64,000 nucleotides of DNA from Dactylonectria macrodidyma (GCA_020744425.1 JAGMUV010000030.1:434001-498000); one strand, 5' to 3'. Positions 1 to 13,890 are shown, numbered from the stretch's first letter. Numbers and translations: made by a program. Notes: generated by a model from the sequence alone, not told the origin.

Positions 1-483
1 CAGTATTCTCCATCGTACTTCCTCTCCACGCTCATCCGTCTCGGCCCAGCCAATTTGCAACAATGCTTGATGCTCCTTGCTTTTTCATAGGTCGCACGCG
101 CCGTCATTATCCCAGCCTGCGGCTCGAATTCCCTACTGGCAACTTCCTTTAGCTCATCGCAAGTATCCACGACTGGCTGGATGGGCATATGCCGGATAGT
201 CGGGCTGTCTAGGAGCCCCACAACGGCTGGGGTTGAATTTTGAAAGCGAAGGAGGTCAGGCAGGAGAAATGAAATTTGCTCATTACTAGCGTCTCTGGAA
301 CGCGGGCCGGACTGTAATTCTTTGATATAATGCGAATCATCCATTTGGTCTCGAAGCTCTGCAAGACTCGGAGTACTTTCGAAAGCAAGTCATGTGCACG
401 GGCTGATCTGCCATGCTTCGTTATAACTCTTTTCCTTAGGCTAGCGGACGAGAACGATGATGAGGCTGCAATCTGATCGAGGA
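1..483 (-). pseudogene. truncated duplicate of the DNA ligase gene
   Basis: This stretch aligns base for base, over 90% identical by eye, with positions 51909-52390 inside the intact ATP-dependent DNA ligase gene, in the same orientation. It covers the part that runs up to the nucleotide-binding KYDGE motif, whose last residues are encoded at the window edge, so the copy may continue leftwards. Homology stops abruptly near 483. One A is missing near 265 relative to the full gene (GAGAAATG against GAGAAAATG), which shifts the frame after the conserved LVMSKFHF stretch. It lacks the catalytic C-terminal domain here and cannot encode a ligase. It is best read as a segmental-duplication fragment that has begun to decay. 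Confidence 0.85.
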
Positions 484-1130
484 GTCTCGACAGACCTGCC
501 ATCCATCTCGCCACCCATTCCGTCGTCCGTCAACCCCCTTGTAAACCGTCCCCACCGTAACACACCTTTCGTAAGATGTGGCCGTGATCGCTCATGCTGG
601 AAAAGATTGACAATGCAAGAACCAAATGCAAAACTGTCTCAAGCAACCAAAAAAGAGCATGCGCTTGGACATGTGGTGCTTCAAACAAAGGGGAATCGTG
701 ATGCGTAAAAACGAAAAGAGAACGAACTAGTCCTATGGGAACGCTGACTAGTGCCAGAGGCAACGTGTGCTGCACTAAGGCGTAGCCATTGACGAAACAG
801 GACAACCGGCCCGCCGTTCAATATAGCAGAAGAAGAACGCCAATAGATGCTACCATGTCAAGATTGGTATCCGTTCTCCAGTCAGGGGAACAACAAAGCC
901 AGTTCCCTTCTGTCAGTGGGGTGAGCCACCCCATCGCATTTGGGCTGTATATCCCAAAGTGGTATATCCTAGCAAAAGCAAAAGAAGAAAAATCAAAACA
1001 GGGGAATATCTGCCTGGTCCAGTCCGGTTATGGTATTGATACGGAGATGGGCTCGATCGAGAATCACCGAAAGTGCGATTATGCCTGCGGAAATGGCATG
1101 CGATCAAGAGCTGGAATTTGACAGTCTCGG
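484..1130. other. intergenic, no supported gene
   Basis: No open frame here has recognisable protein content or consistent splice signals. The sequence separates the ligase fragment from the 3' end of the zinc-finger gene and probably contains that gene's 3' UTR on the minus strand. Confidence 0.5.
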
Positions 1131-2856
<1,726 letters not shown>

Positions 2857-4352
2857 TGTCTGGCGCGGTAGAAGACCAAGGTGGCTCTGTGCGCGGGAGT
2901 GTGTAGCAGCGAGAGTTCGGTCGGCAGGTGATCAATTATGCCAACCAGGTAGGTAGTTGGATAGCCGTGGCGAAGGTGGTAGAGGAAGAATTAGGGGGCA
3001 TAGAAGAGATGAATGGCGTATTAAGAAGGCGAAGAAGGGGACAAGATGGGAGATTAAGAGGTGAGGGCTACGAAGGGTACTTAAAAAAGTCTGGGGAGGA
3101 AGGTAATCGGTAGTGGAGGAGGGCTTGCTTTTTTAATATTAGGAGCCGACTAGAGATTCGCGATGGAGGTAACCAGTGCTGAGGTCGTGGTTGGGAGGGC
3201 CGATTATGTCAATTGGGGTCGAACCAGGTTGAGTCGAGAGAGTTGAGTTGTGGGAGCAGTGGGAGATATCGATAAGGTGAGTGGATTCTGAAACTTGATC
3301 AGGCTCGACAGGGATCAAGGGTATGGGCTGGGGGAACGTTGTGATATCAGCCAGGACCAGGGCCGTGCGATGTAAAAATGGACGCGGAGGAGGGGGGAGG
3401 GGTCAAGCGGCGAACGGTCACGATGATGCAATTGGTTGTTAGTTATAGGTTTGAGCGCAGGTGGCCGTGACGGGAGCAGGGCGAGAAGCTGGAGCCAGAG
3501 GAGGAGCCACGAAGCAGGTAAAGACAAAAAGGGCGGAGGCGTCGTCGCCTTGACTTGGGTAGCCTTAGTAGTGGGCGCAGTATTCGGCCAGGTCGGTGTA
3601 GTGGCCTTGGTGGGCGTGGTGCGTGGTGGACATGGGATGGGCGGGATGGAGACAGGGCGGGCACTACCTACCTTAGGTAGATCAAAGGTGAAGGTACTGT
3701 AGGTGTGTTGACAGAGTGGAGCATGGGCTTTTCTTATTACCTCAGGGGCAACCCCGTTGCCGCATCTGCGGCAGCACGGCCATTAGATGACAGGCCTTTT
3801 AAGGTAGGAACCAGCGTCGTTAGATATCGCTCGGTGTGGCCTCTCGGCATTTTGCTGCTTGGCGCTTTTTGGTCCTCTCCAATCACGCACTCACGGATAT
3901 CGATCTAACCGACGTAGTAAAGGGCTGCAGGATCCTTCGTGGAGGGACGACGTACGATGAGGGTAGGTACGATATACGATATACGATGTACTATGTACGA
4001 GGTACGATGCACGGAATGCACAGTACGACCTGCCACCCCGTCAAACTCTCCGTACCTCTCCTGTCTGCACGGCTTCCACTTACTGGCTGCGTCTCCGGCC
4101 CCACCAACCTTAGCCTTCCCTCTGCCATACTGCGTACTAGGTACAGATACCGGGCCTCACCTTGGGGACTTTAGCTACCTTCCAGTGCCCGGCCTTGGAG
4201 TCAATGCTCCTAGTACATTGCCCCCGTATCCTCGTGTCGCTCACCCTCTCGATGCCGCGTGTCGGCAGCCCTAGCTGTGTCTGTACTTGTCTGCTGCATG
4301 TCGCCTCTTTCGGCTGGGAGGCCGCCTTTGCTTTTTCTCACTTAACACACGC
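2857..4352. other. long gene-poor upstream region of the zinc-finger gene
   Basis: No supported gene. 2930-3500 is strongly strand-biased (purine on plus). Degenerate GTACGATATACGAT-type short repeats lie at about 3950-4010. A small palindrome, CTACCTTAGGTAG, lies near 3666. This is most likely promoter and 5' UTR space for the minus-strand zinc-finger gene. Confidence 0.45.
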
Positions 4353-4611
4353 TATCCCTTAGACCGTGGTAAGGGAACACTTGACCCACAGTCCCCATAG
4401 AGGCCCGGGAGATCAACGGTACGCTGGTTGACTTCAAAAAGTTAGGTGGCTACGGGACAGGATATGTACTGTGATGTAGATCCCTAACAATCGTGACTTC
4501 TAGCACCATACAAAATAGGTGGGATCACATGTACCTCTTCATACTCTATTTTTCGTTGGTTTGAGTCCCTGCTACTAGCGTAAGTGTTGCCTTACCACGG
4601 TCTAAGGGATA
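4353..4611. mobile_element. 259-bp MITE with ~30-bp TIRs and TA target duplication
   Basis: The left end reads TA-TCCCTTAGACCGTGGTAA and the right end is its reverse complement. The arms match over about 30 bp with one mismatch (AAGGGAACAC against AAGGCAACAC). Both ends abut the dinucleotide TA, the target duplication expected for Tc1/mariner-type transposons. The interior is non-coding. The size and lack of coding capacity make it a non-autonomous MITE; the superfamily is inferred from the TA only. A 14-bp fragment identical to the TIR (TTGCCTTACCACGG) lies at about 5044, possibly a decayed second end. Confidence 0.85.
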
Positions 4612-5992
4612 CTACGCCCTCTCCGTTGGACCCACCCGCCATCCTCCGCCCATGTTCTCCGCTGTCCCTCTTCCGGGGAGTTACGGAAGTAAATAAATAA
4701 AAAAATCGTCGATGACACCTCTAAATCTCATTGTACATGAAGTAGCGTAGATTGCGGAAGTGTCGTACTGATGGTGATGGTCTATAGTAGTCTTTATGTA
4801 GCATCGCTTCTATGGGGCATGCCAGGCCGGTTGGGTACTAACTACAGAGCAGACCTGTTCAGGGCCGAGCCTGGCCATAACAGATGTCCTTTGTAAGAAA
4901 GCATTTATCTCTTCGTTTGGACTGGAGGAATGGCAAAGGCAAGAGTCTGCTTGCCGTCGATACTGGCAGGGAAAGTAGTCATTCTTCGGGGACGGTATAT
5001 TGGAAATTATACAGATTATAAACCCCATCCAATCCCAAGCTATTGCCTTACCACGGACCACCAATGGGCCCGGCCATGAGCTCCCTCCCGCATGCAACAA
5101 TGACAGCCCTTGACGTCGTCGCAGAACAATTGAGGAATCAGAGCATGCACAACCGAATGGATCGTACGAGGACTGCTCCCCACTGACTATGTGGTCGGAC
5201 AGGATGAGTTAAGACCATCAGGCTATTACTCGCTCAAGTCGTCAGTCAACGCACCAAGTAACACCATCCTGGTTCTTCCAATCTTCCCCAAGCTTATCAT
5301 GCATCAGGTCTAGGGACTTGTTTCAGATCAATTAAATGCAGTAATCCCTAACTTTTTCCCCTCCGGAAAGCCCGTTGGGTATGAAGGTATGAACAGAAAC
5401 CTCTTAAAACGCCGCAATATCGCCTAGCACCAGTAGAATGCCCTTCTTGTACTCCCATCCTCTTCGAGAATGGAGGAAAAAAAGTCCCACCATGCCCACA
5501 TGGTGGGTAGTGTCCGAGCGGGGCGCAAACGGCGAGAAAACGCAAGGGCCCCTCTCGTGGACTTTCTGAACAGATGTCAAAGCTCTCCGCGTGGCGCCCT
5601 GGGCCTTCGACCCGCACCCAGCGTAACCTTTTCTCCATACGCCCTCCTCGACTTGTCACGGCCCACGACGTGTTCGATCACGGGCCTCCGCAATCACCAA
5701 CATTTCCTCGCTTGGAGGTGCCGCCGAGATTCAACAAGACCGACCGTGGCAGAATCTTCGGAGTCATTTCCCGGGCCAACCCAAATCCGTTGTGGCCGAA
5801 CACGTACTCAAAAGAGCCCAAGAAAGACCACAGTACCAGATGAGGTAATCCAAGTGACACCCTGCCGACAAGGAGTCCCACATGTGTTCCAGGATGGACC
5901 ATAAAGTAAGAAGGACAAGTTGAGAAGTGAGAGCTCCTGTTGAGCTCAGCAGGGGAGCAGCCGCCATAGAGTCGAAAATCCGCGAGCTTAGC
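4612..5992. other. intergenic, no supported gene
   Basis: Several overlapping frames exist on both strands around 5350-5900, but none shows a family signature. A solo TIR-like fragment of the neighbouring MITE lies near 5044. Nothing else is supported. Confidence 0.4.
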
Positions 5993-6157
5993 TCAGCCAC
6001 AGCACAGCGGGCAATTCTCGGGGATCACGATGTAGCGCTCATGAGGGCCTTTGGGGCAGGATTGTTTTCGGTTTCCATCAGTGGAGGTCTTGCAGAAGTG
6101 AGTCCCGGGATCCACGCAGGACGTGTAAATGTAGTAATTTTTCGTGAAGTTGCACAT
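5993..6157 (-). CDS. small Cys-rich fungal protein (54 residues)
   Basis: The minus-strand frame gives a 54-residue product beginning MCNFTKNYYIYTSCVDPGTH and ending in a CPLCCG motif. It carries GPHERYIV before the terminal cysteine cluster. It resembles a recurrent family of very small fungal proteins with the pattern MCx(F/Y)TK.YY.Y..C.DPG.H ... GPHERY ... CPLC. The spacing C-X~25-C ... C-P-L-C suggests metal binding, but that is inference. The open frame extends upstream to 6295. I chose the ATG at 6157 because the family resemblance starts exactly there and the upstream residues are low complexity. The function is unknown. Confidence 0.6.
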   Translation of the reverse strand: MCNFTKNYYIYTSCVDPGTHFCKTSTDGNRKQSCPKGPHERYIVIPENCPLCCG

Positions 6158-7440
6158 GGTTGCTGGAAGTGGCTGACGTAGGTATTTGTTAGACTGGGAA
6201 TGGTGTTGTGGCTGGCTACTTTCCGAAATGGACAGGCTCACCAAATGCTTAGGTTGTAGGAGCAGTGCGCAGTGCGGCCTCGAGGATGTCTGCACTAGGG
6301 AACGAGCAGAAGCAGACCGAAAAGGCCGTAGATACAGGAGAGTTGGGGATTAACGGAGTATAGAAAAGGCTATTGTGATGGCTTGCCTCGTGTCGGAAGA
6401 GCTGGATGAATAAAATGAAATGGGCATCGAAAGGGAATTCGGCATACAAAAAAGAGTCCTTGTGGCGTGAGGCGGCGGCGTTTATAAGAGGCAGATCTAT
6501 GCTGAAGGGAGAGGAGGGGTTTAGATCAGAGACAGGGAGAGGTAAGCTCGAGGTAGGCTATACCAAGGCCATACGGACACTTAAAAGCATGATGTGAAGG
6601 ATGCGGACATCGGGCCCTTATGACACGGCGCCCGAGATGAGACGCTGCGCTGCGCTGCCTCTGTCGCGAGGTGAGCCATTGTTGTCCCATGTCTAAGGAG
6701 CATTGACGCTGCTTCAATATGAGAGGGGGGGTGGATGGCAGCGAAAACATAGGCGGCCCAGGGTCCCGAGTTTACTGCCAGGTTCGGGCTTGGTACAGCC
6801 ACAGCCAGTAGAGTGGGTTCTTCGAGCCGGGGGGGGGGGCAAAATTAGGCCTCCTCCAAGTTCCAAGTCTCGAACGACTGGGGCCAAGCGCAAGTGCAGC
6901 GATGGTACCAGGAGACGTACCGTCGGACATCGCGCGCGGGGCCCGGACTTCTACTGTAGTTCTGGCCCTGGCTCTGGTGGCTCTGGTGGCTCTGGTGGCT
7001 CTGTGGCTCTGGTTTGGTTTCTGGCGCTGTGCTTGTTGGACGCTGGGCGATTTCGGGTTCTAGATGCGAAGCCCGCCATCGATATTGTAGTCCGTCAGCG
7101 TGCGAGGGCACGCACCAGCCTGACTCCGACCCCTGTCCCACGCTGCTCGTACAGTGCTCCGAACGCAGTCTGCGATGCCGTGGATGCTGACATCTCGGCA
7201 GGCAGACCGGGCACGGACCGATGAGGGCAGCACAGGCAAGGCCATCCACGACGCATTCCGCGCTTTCACCTCGCCTCACCTTGCCCCATCCTTAACGTCG
7301 AGGGACAGAGAGACAGAGGTATAGGGCGGAAAGTCACCGGGGGGTCACGGAAGGCATTCTCTGCATCGGGTGTACCGGTATGTCGGGGACCCAAGTCCTG
7401 GGGGGATGCTGAGATGGCGTCCAATGTAGTTAGGTGAGTC
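6158..7440. other. intergenic with short simple repeats
   Basis: No supported gene. 6970-7010 is a (TCTGGTGGC)n tract that creates a spurious GGSGGS-coding frame. An 11-nt G run lies at about 6829. The remainder shows no conserved protein in any frame. Confidence 0.4.
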
Positions 7441-7735
7441 GCTCGCTTGTTATGTACGTTATAGTATTTTCCTTCAATTAATTAACCCTGTAATATATTT
7501 CCCTACTATAATTACTAGATTTAATAGACGGGAAAGGATAAGACCTTAACCTATTACTAAAGCAGCCTACCCTAGAGGAGGAAGAAGAGAAAGAGGAAAA
7601 TAACTGACTTCTCGTTTATTAAACAATGCCACCCATTTAGCTATATAGTAAAAGAAGTAACGTTAAAGGAAAATAGAGTATACTAATTAATTAAATGGTC
7701 TACTAAATACACATAACCTCAGTACAGTAGGCCAG
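7441..7735. other. AT-rich relic-like tract
   Basis: This ~290-bp block is far more AT-rich than its surroundings, with repeated TTAATTAATTA/TATAGTA words and stop codons in every frame. Sharp-edged AT-rich blocks in fungal genomes are often transposon remnants decayed by C-to-T mutation (RIP). No protein similarity survives to say which element, so that origin is inference. Confidence 0.35.
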
Positions 7736-9638
7736 CTATGACAGGCCTGCTTGAAGGCCAAATTCTGCAATTGTTCAGCATCCTATCTTCGGCAGCTGAA
7801 GCACGGTCTGCCAATATCTAGGCTGCTTTTTGTTAGTATAGGTTATGGCGATAGTGTCGAGGTCGGACGGTGCCAACGTAGAGTAGTATGGACCGATGTT
7901 TAAAGTGAAGAGCCTGTTGGGGGGGTTGAGTCGAATCCAATGACTGGTGATGACGTTCTGCCCAAGAAGGTTTTATCCAATTTCGATGCCCGATGGGCCA
8001 CAGAGACCCAGCTGAGAAAAGCTACTGCGGGGTGTTTACTACGTCGTTCAGACGGGTGGGTCAAGCCACTGAAGCAACAACTTCTACAGCGCACATGCCT
8101 CCAGCAGAGGGCGCTCTTGCTGTGGGCTCTGATTCCGACAGAGATAAACTGAAGTTCGATGAAGGGAAATAAATTGGACAAGCCGCTGATCTCCGCCGAT
8201 GTAAATAATATTGCGCACGGCCACATTCGACGTTGTGAGGCTGCTCCTGGGAGCTTGGACGTGGCCCATTTTTCTCTGTCCCATCTCTTCACATGTGAGG
8301 GCCAACACCATGATGTCACCGTACCAGATTGAGGCAGATCGTCTCAGGCCTGGGTGGGCATCAAGAACAAGCCTTTGCACAATTATTACGATGAACTCCG
8401 CCAGCCAGCACTATTCCAGAGTCAAGACGGCCAAGGAAGGGGACACAACACAGAGCGGGAAGTATCTCTGCACAGCATCCCAGCAGCGTCTGGGACCGGG
8501 CCGGCACCGGTTTGCCCCTCGAAAACAAGCAATGAGCGCGCTCAGTTTCTGCAGAGGCTCAAACTGATCACATGGTCTATGAAGGAGGCAACTGCCGGAA
8601 TCGAATATTCGAGCTGGTACGATCGATTCCGTCCTCGGGAAGCCTCCGACGGGCTGGCGTCCTCCGCTCTCTGTCATTGCGGAGGGGCCCAGTATCCTCC
8701 AACGTCTGTGCCTGGGACAGAGCTAGCACGAACGACGCCTTTTGTGTAGCCTAGCCACCATGTCCGCGGAGAAGCATGGTCTGATATCTAGAAAATACTT
8801 CTGCCCTACATCCGCATTGTAGATTGGAGCACAGCAGCCGGGGGGGCTGTCCGCGGTTCTAACCGGGTGGTTGGTGAATCAGAAGCTAATATGTAATTAA
8901 GTTACCCTAGTTATTAAAAATTAGAGATAGAACGTGATAAAGAGACAAAGGAGTATCCCCATTGATTTGTTGAGGGACCTGGAGACTACTCCAATGTATG
9001 TGGATCCATCAACAGACACATGTTCTGCAATATTGATTGGTTCCACGTGGGATTCGTACGTCACTCTGATATCTAGCGAGGTGTCCTCACTGTTTTCAAA
9101 CTTGAGGATGAGGGGAAATGCACTAATATCAAGTTATGTACATTGGTTGTGACGAAATAAAATTTTATTTGTTGGGAAAAGCGTTGCCACGTACTTTGGG
9201 GGTCTCTGTCCAAATACCCCCAAGCAGAGCAGTATGCGAACAAGATCGATGATAGTCCGTATAGCAGAGTCCACACACGCTTGCGGCACGACGCAGGTTC
9301 TTACCCCAAAGGTGTCTCACATGCCAACAGTATTATTGCAGAGTAGTCGGAAAGTTTCGAGCCACCTGCAGTTGGTCTCTAGTCATACTGGGATACTCAT
9401 CGTTGCCAATCATCTAGCGGGGCTTGAATTGTAATGTCTTTCTGATACGCAGTTCGTGAGAAAATGTGCAATGCGGGGTGCAGGATCCCACTCTTAGCTG
9501 CAACTTGCAGGCAGGCTGCTGGCGTATAAGTTTGGAGCAGACCTAAGGAGCGACCCATATCACGATTCTCTCAGACATCCAGACCCCGTTCCCTCGTCGA
9601 CTCCTCGGCACTGGGCTATCCATGTCGAATCAAAGGAT
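7736..9638. other. intergenic, no supported gene
   Basis: There are short frames on both strands at 7900-8750, none with a recognisable family or splice structure. 8890-9180 is again AT-rich. The right end is the promoter side of the Reg1-like gene. Confidence 0.4.
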
Positions 9639-11194
9639 ATGTCCTGTCCTTCAACGCCTATCAGCTATGATTCCATTGAATCCGATTATACCGAGGCAAT
9701 CCACGTGTCTCAGTCGTCGGAAGAGCAATATTTGTTATCTCCATTCCCGAAAGACAATTACTGTGTGGCACTGGACGATAGCCTAGAAACCCCACCGAGC
9801 CCCAAGACAGACGACTCGCATGCCGCCTCGCCCGCCGGCTATGATAACCCAGAGGATACATCAAGACCGGGGACTTCAGAGTTACCAGAGCTCATTCAGC
9901 GCGCTGGAGACGACAGTGAAGTGAACGTCCGCCCGTGGGGGAATGTCGATTACCTTTCTCACGACTGGCAGGAGGAGGACATCTGGTCGTCATGGAAATA
10001 TGTGATCTCCTGCCGAGGAGAGTACCCGAATAGTGCCCGTCTAGGAAATGCGGCCTGGAGAACATGGGCGAAACGCAAGAACTGCCTAAAGACTCTGCCT
10101 CCCGAGACGCTCAACTGGTAAGGGCGATGGAATTCGATGTAAATATCAAGTTAACACTGTGTAGGCTGAAGGATGATGATGTGGATTGGCTCTATGGTCC
10201 TCTTCAACCAGGCGGGAGCAAGATCTACTGTGCACAGACTGAATCTTCCAGTGTCTCATTATCTAAGCCCAATTCAGTGGTCAACATCAACAAAAAGCCC
10301 ATTCTGAAGAAAAGGAGCGTGTCCGACACCATGCTGCAGGGGCCGGCATCATCATCATCATTAATCCTTCAGCAACGAGCAGCAGCGGTCAAAGAGCAGG
10401 AGGGAGATGGTTGGAGATTAACAAAGTCTACATTTGATCGAGCAGCGATGGCGGATTATATCATGTTCCCCTTCTCTTCAAGACGAATAAACCGCGATTC
10501 TTCTAGTGTATTGCCAACGCCAACATCGTCTGGGATCTCATCGCCAGGCGTTGAGCGCAGACACATCCACTTCAATGACGAAGTCGAGCAATGTATCGCC
10601 GTCGAGGCTATGGATGGCGACGATGATATTGATACAGATCAACTTGGCGACAGTGATTCCGATGACGGCGTCATGATGAAGCTGGCGCGGCCACGAAAGC
10701 GGGCTCCCCTGATCAGAAAGAAGCCGAAGACGGGAAAGAACTCATTGCCTTCTAACGGAAAAACGATTATGATGCTTCCATCAACAATGCTCAAGCACCA
10801 AGAATATATGCTGGAGGCCCCAGAGACGGCGATAAAACACAGCACTGATACCTTCCGCAGTCCTATTGTCCCGCTAACCTCATCACAAGAGGCGCTTCAT
10901 CCATCCAAGATATTGACCGGGTTCTTCGGCGAAGATGAGGCCGAGGATATGATGGATGCTGATGTAAACGCAGGCTGTTATGACTCTGAGAGTTTCGAAG
11001 ATGTTAATTTGCATCGTCGGACTTCTGCAGACAGCTTGACCGCCGAGCCAGCTGGCATGCGTCGCACCCCTTCGGGCATGTTTATGCCATATGAGGTGGA
11101 GCAGCAATCGTCGAACGATGGGATATTTGGTCGCGTTATTGACACTATTAACACGGTCAGGGACATTGTCTTTGTTCTTTGGAATGTGGGCTAG
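9639..11194 (+). CDS. REG1: Reg1/Hex2-like regulatory subunit of protein phosphatase 1
   Basis: Two exons, 9639-10117 and 10165-11194, are joined by a 47-nt intron (GTAAGG donor, GTGTAG acceptor) and give 502 residues. The splice restores the conserved run LPPETLNWLKDDDVDWLYGP. Residues ~110-175 form the fungal DUF1752/GATA-like N-terminal domain (DIWSSWKYVI...EYPNSARLGNAAWRTW). Near residues 290-300 lies RHIHFNDEVEQC, the hallmark of Reg1 proteins, which contains the PP1-docking RHIHF (R/K-x-I-x-F) motif. An acidic block (DGDDDIDTDQLGDSDSDD) and a basic cluster (RPRKRAPLIRKKPK) follow. In yeast, Reg1 directs PP1 to the Snf1/AMPK pathway in glucose repression; the same role here is inference. 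Length is usual for Eurotiomycete orthologs. The gene looks intact and stands alone. Confidence 0.9.
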
Positions 11195-12442
11195 AGGACG
11201 TGAGGTCCTTTGATAAGACATTTCATGTCTTGCCCTTTGGAGACTGCTCCTTCGATAGGCTATTTCTTCTTCGGTCATTGTTGGGAAGAGCTCCCCAAGA
11301 CTTGATTAGTGTCTGATCGGACCAGCCACACTCCCGCACGTAGCTGAGCCAAGAAACGTCACTCCACCAACCCTCCTCTGCAAGCTACACTTGTCAGTTG
11401 GACATGTCCATGCTACTCCACGGCTCGGTGACCATGAGGGGGCTCGAACTTTCCAACTGAACTGCAAATATGGCATCCCTGAATTAAATTGAGAGATGCT
11501 GTTTTCCCTTTCCTTTCCCTGATATCCGGTAGTTTGTGTGTTGGCATGTGAAGATGGCAAGGGTGCTGATGCGGAGAGAGACAGCTGGCTTTCACTGGTA
11601 CTACCCCGCTGAGAATCGTCATTTTAGCCTATGACGTCACTCGATCACTTTGTTAACACTTGTCGTAATGCACCTACTCTGCTGCTCTCGTCTAGCTCGA
11701 CACGGGCCATTACTGGTTGCTTGGCTGCTAACTTTGGAAATGAAACGCCACGTTGGGGCATACTGGATCAAGAAAACCTCCTGTGATGAGCCCTAGAAGG
11801 CATTTCTGGGGACACCCGACGCCACAGTATCAAACAAGGGTAGTGCCGATTGAACAATTGAACGAAACCCCTCGCCTCGAGAGTCCCTTCTACCTCGAGA
11901 GTCCCTTCTAGAGTGCGTCTGCCTCACTATCTCAAATGATCACCGCCCTGTCCAGAACTTTCCCCCCTGCAACTCCACACACCCATTAGAAATAGAGCCT
12001 TTTCTTTTTTTTTTGTGGTTGGTACTAGAAACACACACAGGCGATCTAGCCAGTATTTCGCCAGAAGAGCTGACATTTATTTTGGACTGCCTGCTATTTA
12101 ATCTGCATCAGCGATGGTGCTGGCAGTTTCACATCGCGAAGAATGGACATATGGACAAATTTGTTTCACGAAAGACAATAGCGAAACAAGATGGGTACCT
12201 GGGCACGCCTTGCCTATACTTGTGGAGGTGCAGCGAATGATACCAGCTCTAGACAATAAGTCAAGCACACATAAGGGGAGAGGATCTAGCCATCAAGTAG
12301 CATGAGTCAAGTAAGGCAACCTGGTCAGCTTGTTAGACAAAACATGCCAAGGCATCCTCACAAAAGTACTCTATTTGCCTGTATCGTCCTGCAGATCCAT
12401 TCCTGCCTCTATTGCAAGGATCTCTTTCAAGTCTTCTAGAAT
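11195..12442. other. intergenic; short direct repeat
   Basis: No gene is supported. Two tandem copies of an 18-bp unit (ACCTCGAGAGTCCCTTCT type) lie at about 11874-11911. The right end leads into the MULE relic without a clear boundary. Confidence 0.4.
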
Positions 12443-12922
12443 ATGTGGAAAGCTATGTCCGAACTCCGACGGAACCTTAACACAAACCTTGACGATGAGA
12501 TCATCAGAGTTGTTGAGCTCAAGTACGGCGAGAAGTACCTCGAGCCAGTTGGATACATCAAGATGTGCTGGCTCGAGCCGTACAAAGAGAAGATTGTGAA
12601 GGCATGGGTTGATAAGCACTTGCACTTCGGCAACGTGGCCACCTCGAGGCAGGTAACCTAGGGTATCTAGCGCCAAATGAAGCTAATGCATATTTTCCAC
12701 GGCTGAAGGCATCCATTCACTGATAAAGTCGCACATCAAGACATCTACATTCGACCTCTTCGACGCATGGCAGGCCGTGAAACACGCGATCACCAACCAA
12801 CTGAAGGAACTGAATCATGTGCGAGTCTCTCAGCAGATACGGACGCCTCTAGATGTTTCTGGGGTAATATTCGAAGCTGTACGAGGCTGGGTTTCGCACC
12901 ATGCCTTGCGCAAAGTGCAGGT
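12443..12922 (+). pseudogene. fragment of a MULE (Mutator/Hop-type) transposase
   Basis: Translation gives WLEPYKEKIVKAWVDKHLHF, GNVATSR and then, in a shifted frame, AEGIHSLIKSHIKTSTFDLF ... AVRGWVSHHALRKVQ. The (V/A)TSR-x-EGIH(S/A)-LKS segment and the upstream W...K.V..WVDKH.HFG run are typical of the C-terminal part of fungal MULE transposases. Between the two blocks (about 12645-12705) the frame is broken by stops and no clean intron restores it. The catalytic N-terminal DDE region is missing. This is an inactive remnant. It ends about 10 bp from the end of the mannosyltransferase relic on the other strand. Confidence 0.75.
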
Positions 12923-12930
12923 AATGGTAG

Positions 12931-13890
12931 TTATACATGAGCCCAGCCATTTGAAACTAGGACTTGCATCTCGTTGATCAAGCATAAGGTCCCCCTTTCT
13001 TTACGATGCGGAGACTGCTTTTCCCACTTACGCTCTCGCCTCAATACTATCCACTCCTTAATCCATACCACTGAGAACCATCTACTTAATCTATTTGTCC
13101 ATTGACCAATGAATATGTCCAAGTAAGTGACCCATGACCCGCTAGGATGGACTAAGTCATAGGCTTGGCTAGTGTACCCAACTCTAACGTTGGGGTTAAG
13201 AAATACCCCTCTAGCTACTAATGCAAGATTATCTATATGAATAAGGCAGCATTCTGAAGCTTCGAGATGCGATTCAGCAAGAGTATCATCAATACCCCGG
13301 AAGGAAATCGCCTGTTCCCAGTAAAAGCTGCTGCATGCATAAAGACTAGCAACACGAAAGAGATGGTTAGATAGGGTACATAACGGTGCTGGAATCTTGC
13401 GAGGAGGTGAGGGAGAAGCGGAGGGAGAGAGCGCACCCATGCCATTCCAGCAACTGGTCACGGGGACAGGCTGGCTCCGTTTCATAGCCGATCTAGACTG
13501 CGATGAATAGAAGTAGGGCCATGTATGTGTAGCATGTTCATGACCAGCTGTATCTCGAAGTGCAAATGTATCATAATACTGGGGTGGATTGCTAAAATCC
13601 ATTGAACATGCCGCAGCGTAGTTGCCATTGTTCGTATTTAGTAGAGCAAGAACATCAGCCACCTAAACATTGTCAGCATATACAGCAGGGCCCGTGATGG
13701 CGTGGAGTAATAATATACTGTAAAAACGACATCGTTTAAAAGAAGAACGTAGTCGAACGCGATTCCATCTTGTGCCATCTCTATTAAGGGCTGAAGAGAC
13801 TTATTTCGTAACCGAGCAAGGTATGGGATTCTGGACGCAGAAAAATTAGAAAGTGGTTTGCTGGCAACAATCCATGTGTCTCGACAGTTT
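12931..13890 (-). pseudogene. C-terminal part of a Cmt1/CAP59-type alpha-1,3-mannosyltransferase
   Basis: The minus strand encodes ASRIPYLARLRNKSLQPL...DYVLLLNDVVFT (13719-about 13890). A 56-nt intron (GTATAT...TTTAG) follows, then VADVLALLNTNNGNYAAACS ... PVPVTSCWNGM ... SHLEASECCLIHIDN ... LNPNVRVGYT ... INEMQVLVSNGWAHV to the stop at 12931. These blocks, in this order, are diagnostic of the Golgi Cmt1/CAP59 mannosyltransferase family, including the LLNDVVF and NPNVRVGY segments. The C-terminus is intact, but the N-terminal membrane anchor and first catalytic third are absent; nothing upstream of about 13890 resembles them. Between GMGALS and FRGIDD the residues are atypical and may be an unspliced intron. 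I treat it as a 5'-truncated relic, though a shortened gene cannot be excluded. Confidence 0.75.

Noticed and set aside
6703..7224. Gly/Ser-rich 173-codon frame
   Set aside because: The GGSGGS run comes from a simple TCTGGTGGC repeat and an adjacent G11 tract. No other protein-like sequence.
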